Source: CAZYWA01 sp964650975 [NCBI: uncultured bacterium]
GTDB lineage: Bacteria; JADJOY01
Assembly (NCBI GenBank): GCA_964650975.1
Contig: CAZYWA010000496.1
Location: forward strand, 1-6,036
Direction of reading: 5' to 3'
DNA: 6,036 nucleotides
Shown here: positions 5,903-6,036 of the stretch, in pieces
Layout: every line of letters starts with the position of its first letter
Numbering within the stretch: the stretch's first letter is position 1
Made by a program: the position numbers and the translations under genes
Notes under the pieces: model-generated
Databases searched by the model: none
Told to the model about the DNA's origin: nothing
What the model saw: the letters and a program-made list of their open reading frames with translations, nothing else

Positions 5903-5908
5903 CTTCGA

Positions 5909-6036
5909 GTGTCCTCGTTCTGCCTCGTGGACGTCAATCTCTCGCCGGGCCGGGTCGTGTCGCAGTTTGCCGATCTTCGGCTCGTGCGCCGGCCGTCCGA
6001 TGGCCGCGCTCGGGCACGGCTCGGCCACGATCGAGA
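5909..6036 (+). CDS. Possible start of a divergent gene, cut by the window end
   Basis: From GTG 5909 the + strand reads 42 codons without a stop to the window end, beginning MSSFCLVDVNLSPGRVVSQF. I do not recognise it. For it: a well-spaced AGGGGGG ahead of the GTG, about 79% G or C at third positions, and roughly 38% of codons starting with G, all normal for a gene here. Against it: the opposite strand frame, which continues the radical SAM frame to 6028, has similar base statistics (about 80% G or C at third positions), so the two cannot be told apart on composition. If real it is divergent from the radical SAM pair with a 63-base shared upstream region, and could be its regulator or partner. 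Confidence 0.35.
   Translation, partial: MSSFCLVDVNLSPGRVVSQFADLRLVRRPSDGRARARLGHDR

Overview
This is a 6.0 kb window of GC-rich bacterial chromosome with strong codon bias (third positions mostly G or C). I cannot name the organism. The mix of a polyprenol-phosphate glycosyltransferase, a secreted protein built from DUF1554-like repeats, a C-terminal 'DGFESG...W' tail and two radical SAM enzymes fits a high-GC, Gram-negative-type environmental lineage such as Myxococcota, Acidobacteriota, Binatota or similar. That placement is inference only.

Layout. Two co-directional + strand genes fill 2-1645: an unrecognised protein with a single N-terminal membrane anchor, then a family 2 glycosyltransferase of the dolichol/polyprenol-phosphate mannose synthase type, only 6 bases apart. 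They meet three - strand genes head-on. The 252-base convergent gap (1646-1897) holds several small hairpins and a distinct AT-rich island of about 86 bases with short direct and inverted repeats.

The - strand block, in its direction of transcription, begins with a cobalamin-binding-type radical SAM protein (4469-5845). A radical SAM protein with a reduced, four-cysteine SPASM/Twitch-like C-terminus (3322-4434) follows 34 bases later, so the two are almost certainly one transcriptional unit. After a 176-base gap comes a secreted two-repeat protein (1898-3145) with a signal peptide, a clear ribosome binding site and a conserved-looking C-terminal tail. At the right edge a possible divergent + strand gene begins at 5909 with a very good ribosome binding site, but only 42 codons are visible.

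How the parts may work together. The glycosyltransferase probably makes a lipid-linked sugar for use on the outer face of the membrane, and its membrane-anchored neighbour may act in the same pathway. The two radical SAM enzymes look like a paired modification module of unknown substrate. No precursor peptide or other known marker of a natural-product pathway is visible. I find no tRNA, rRNA, CRISPR array, insertion sequence or integrase here. No bona fide new system can be demonstrated from this window alone; the radical SAM pair, the tail-bearing repeat protein and the AT-rich island are the parts most worth a second look.
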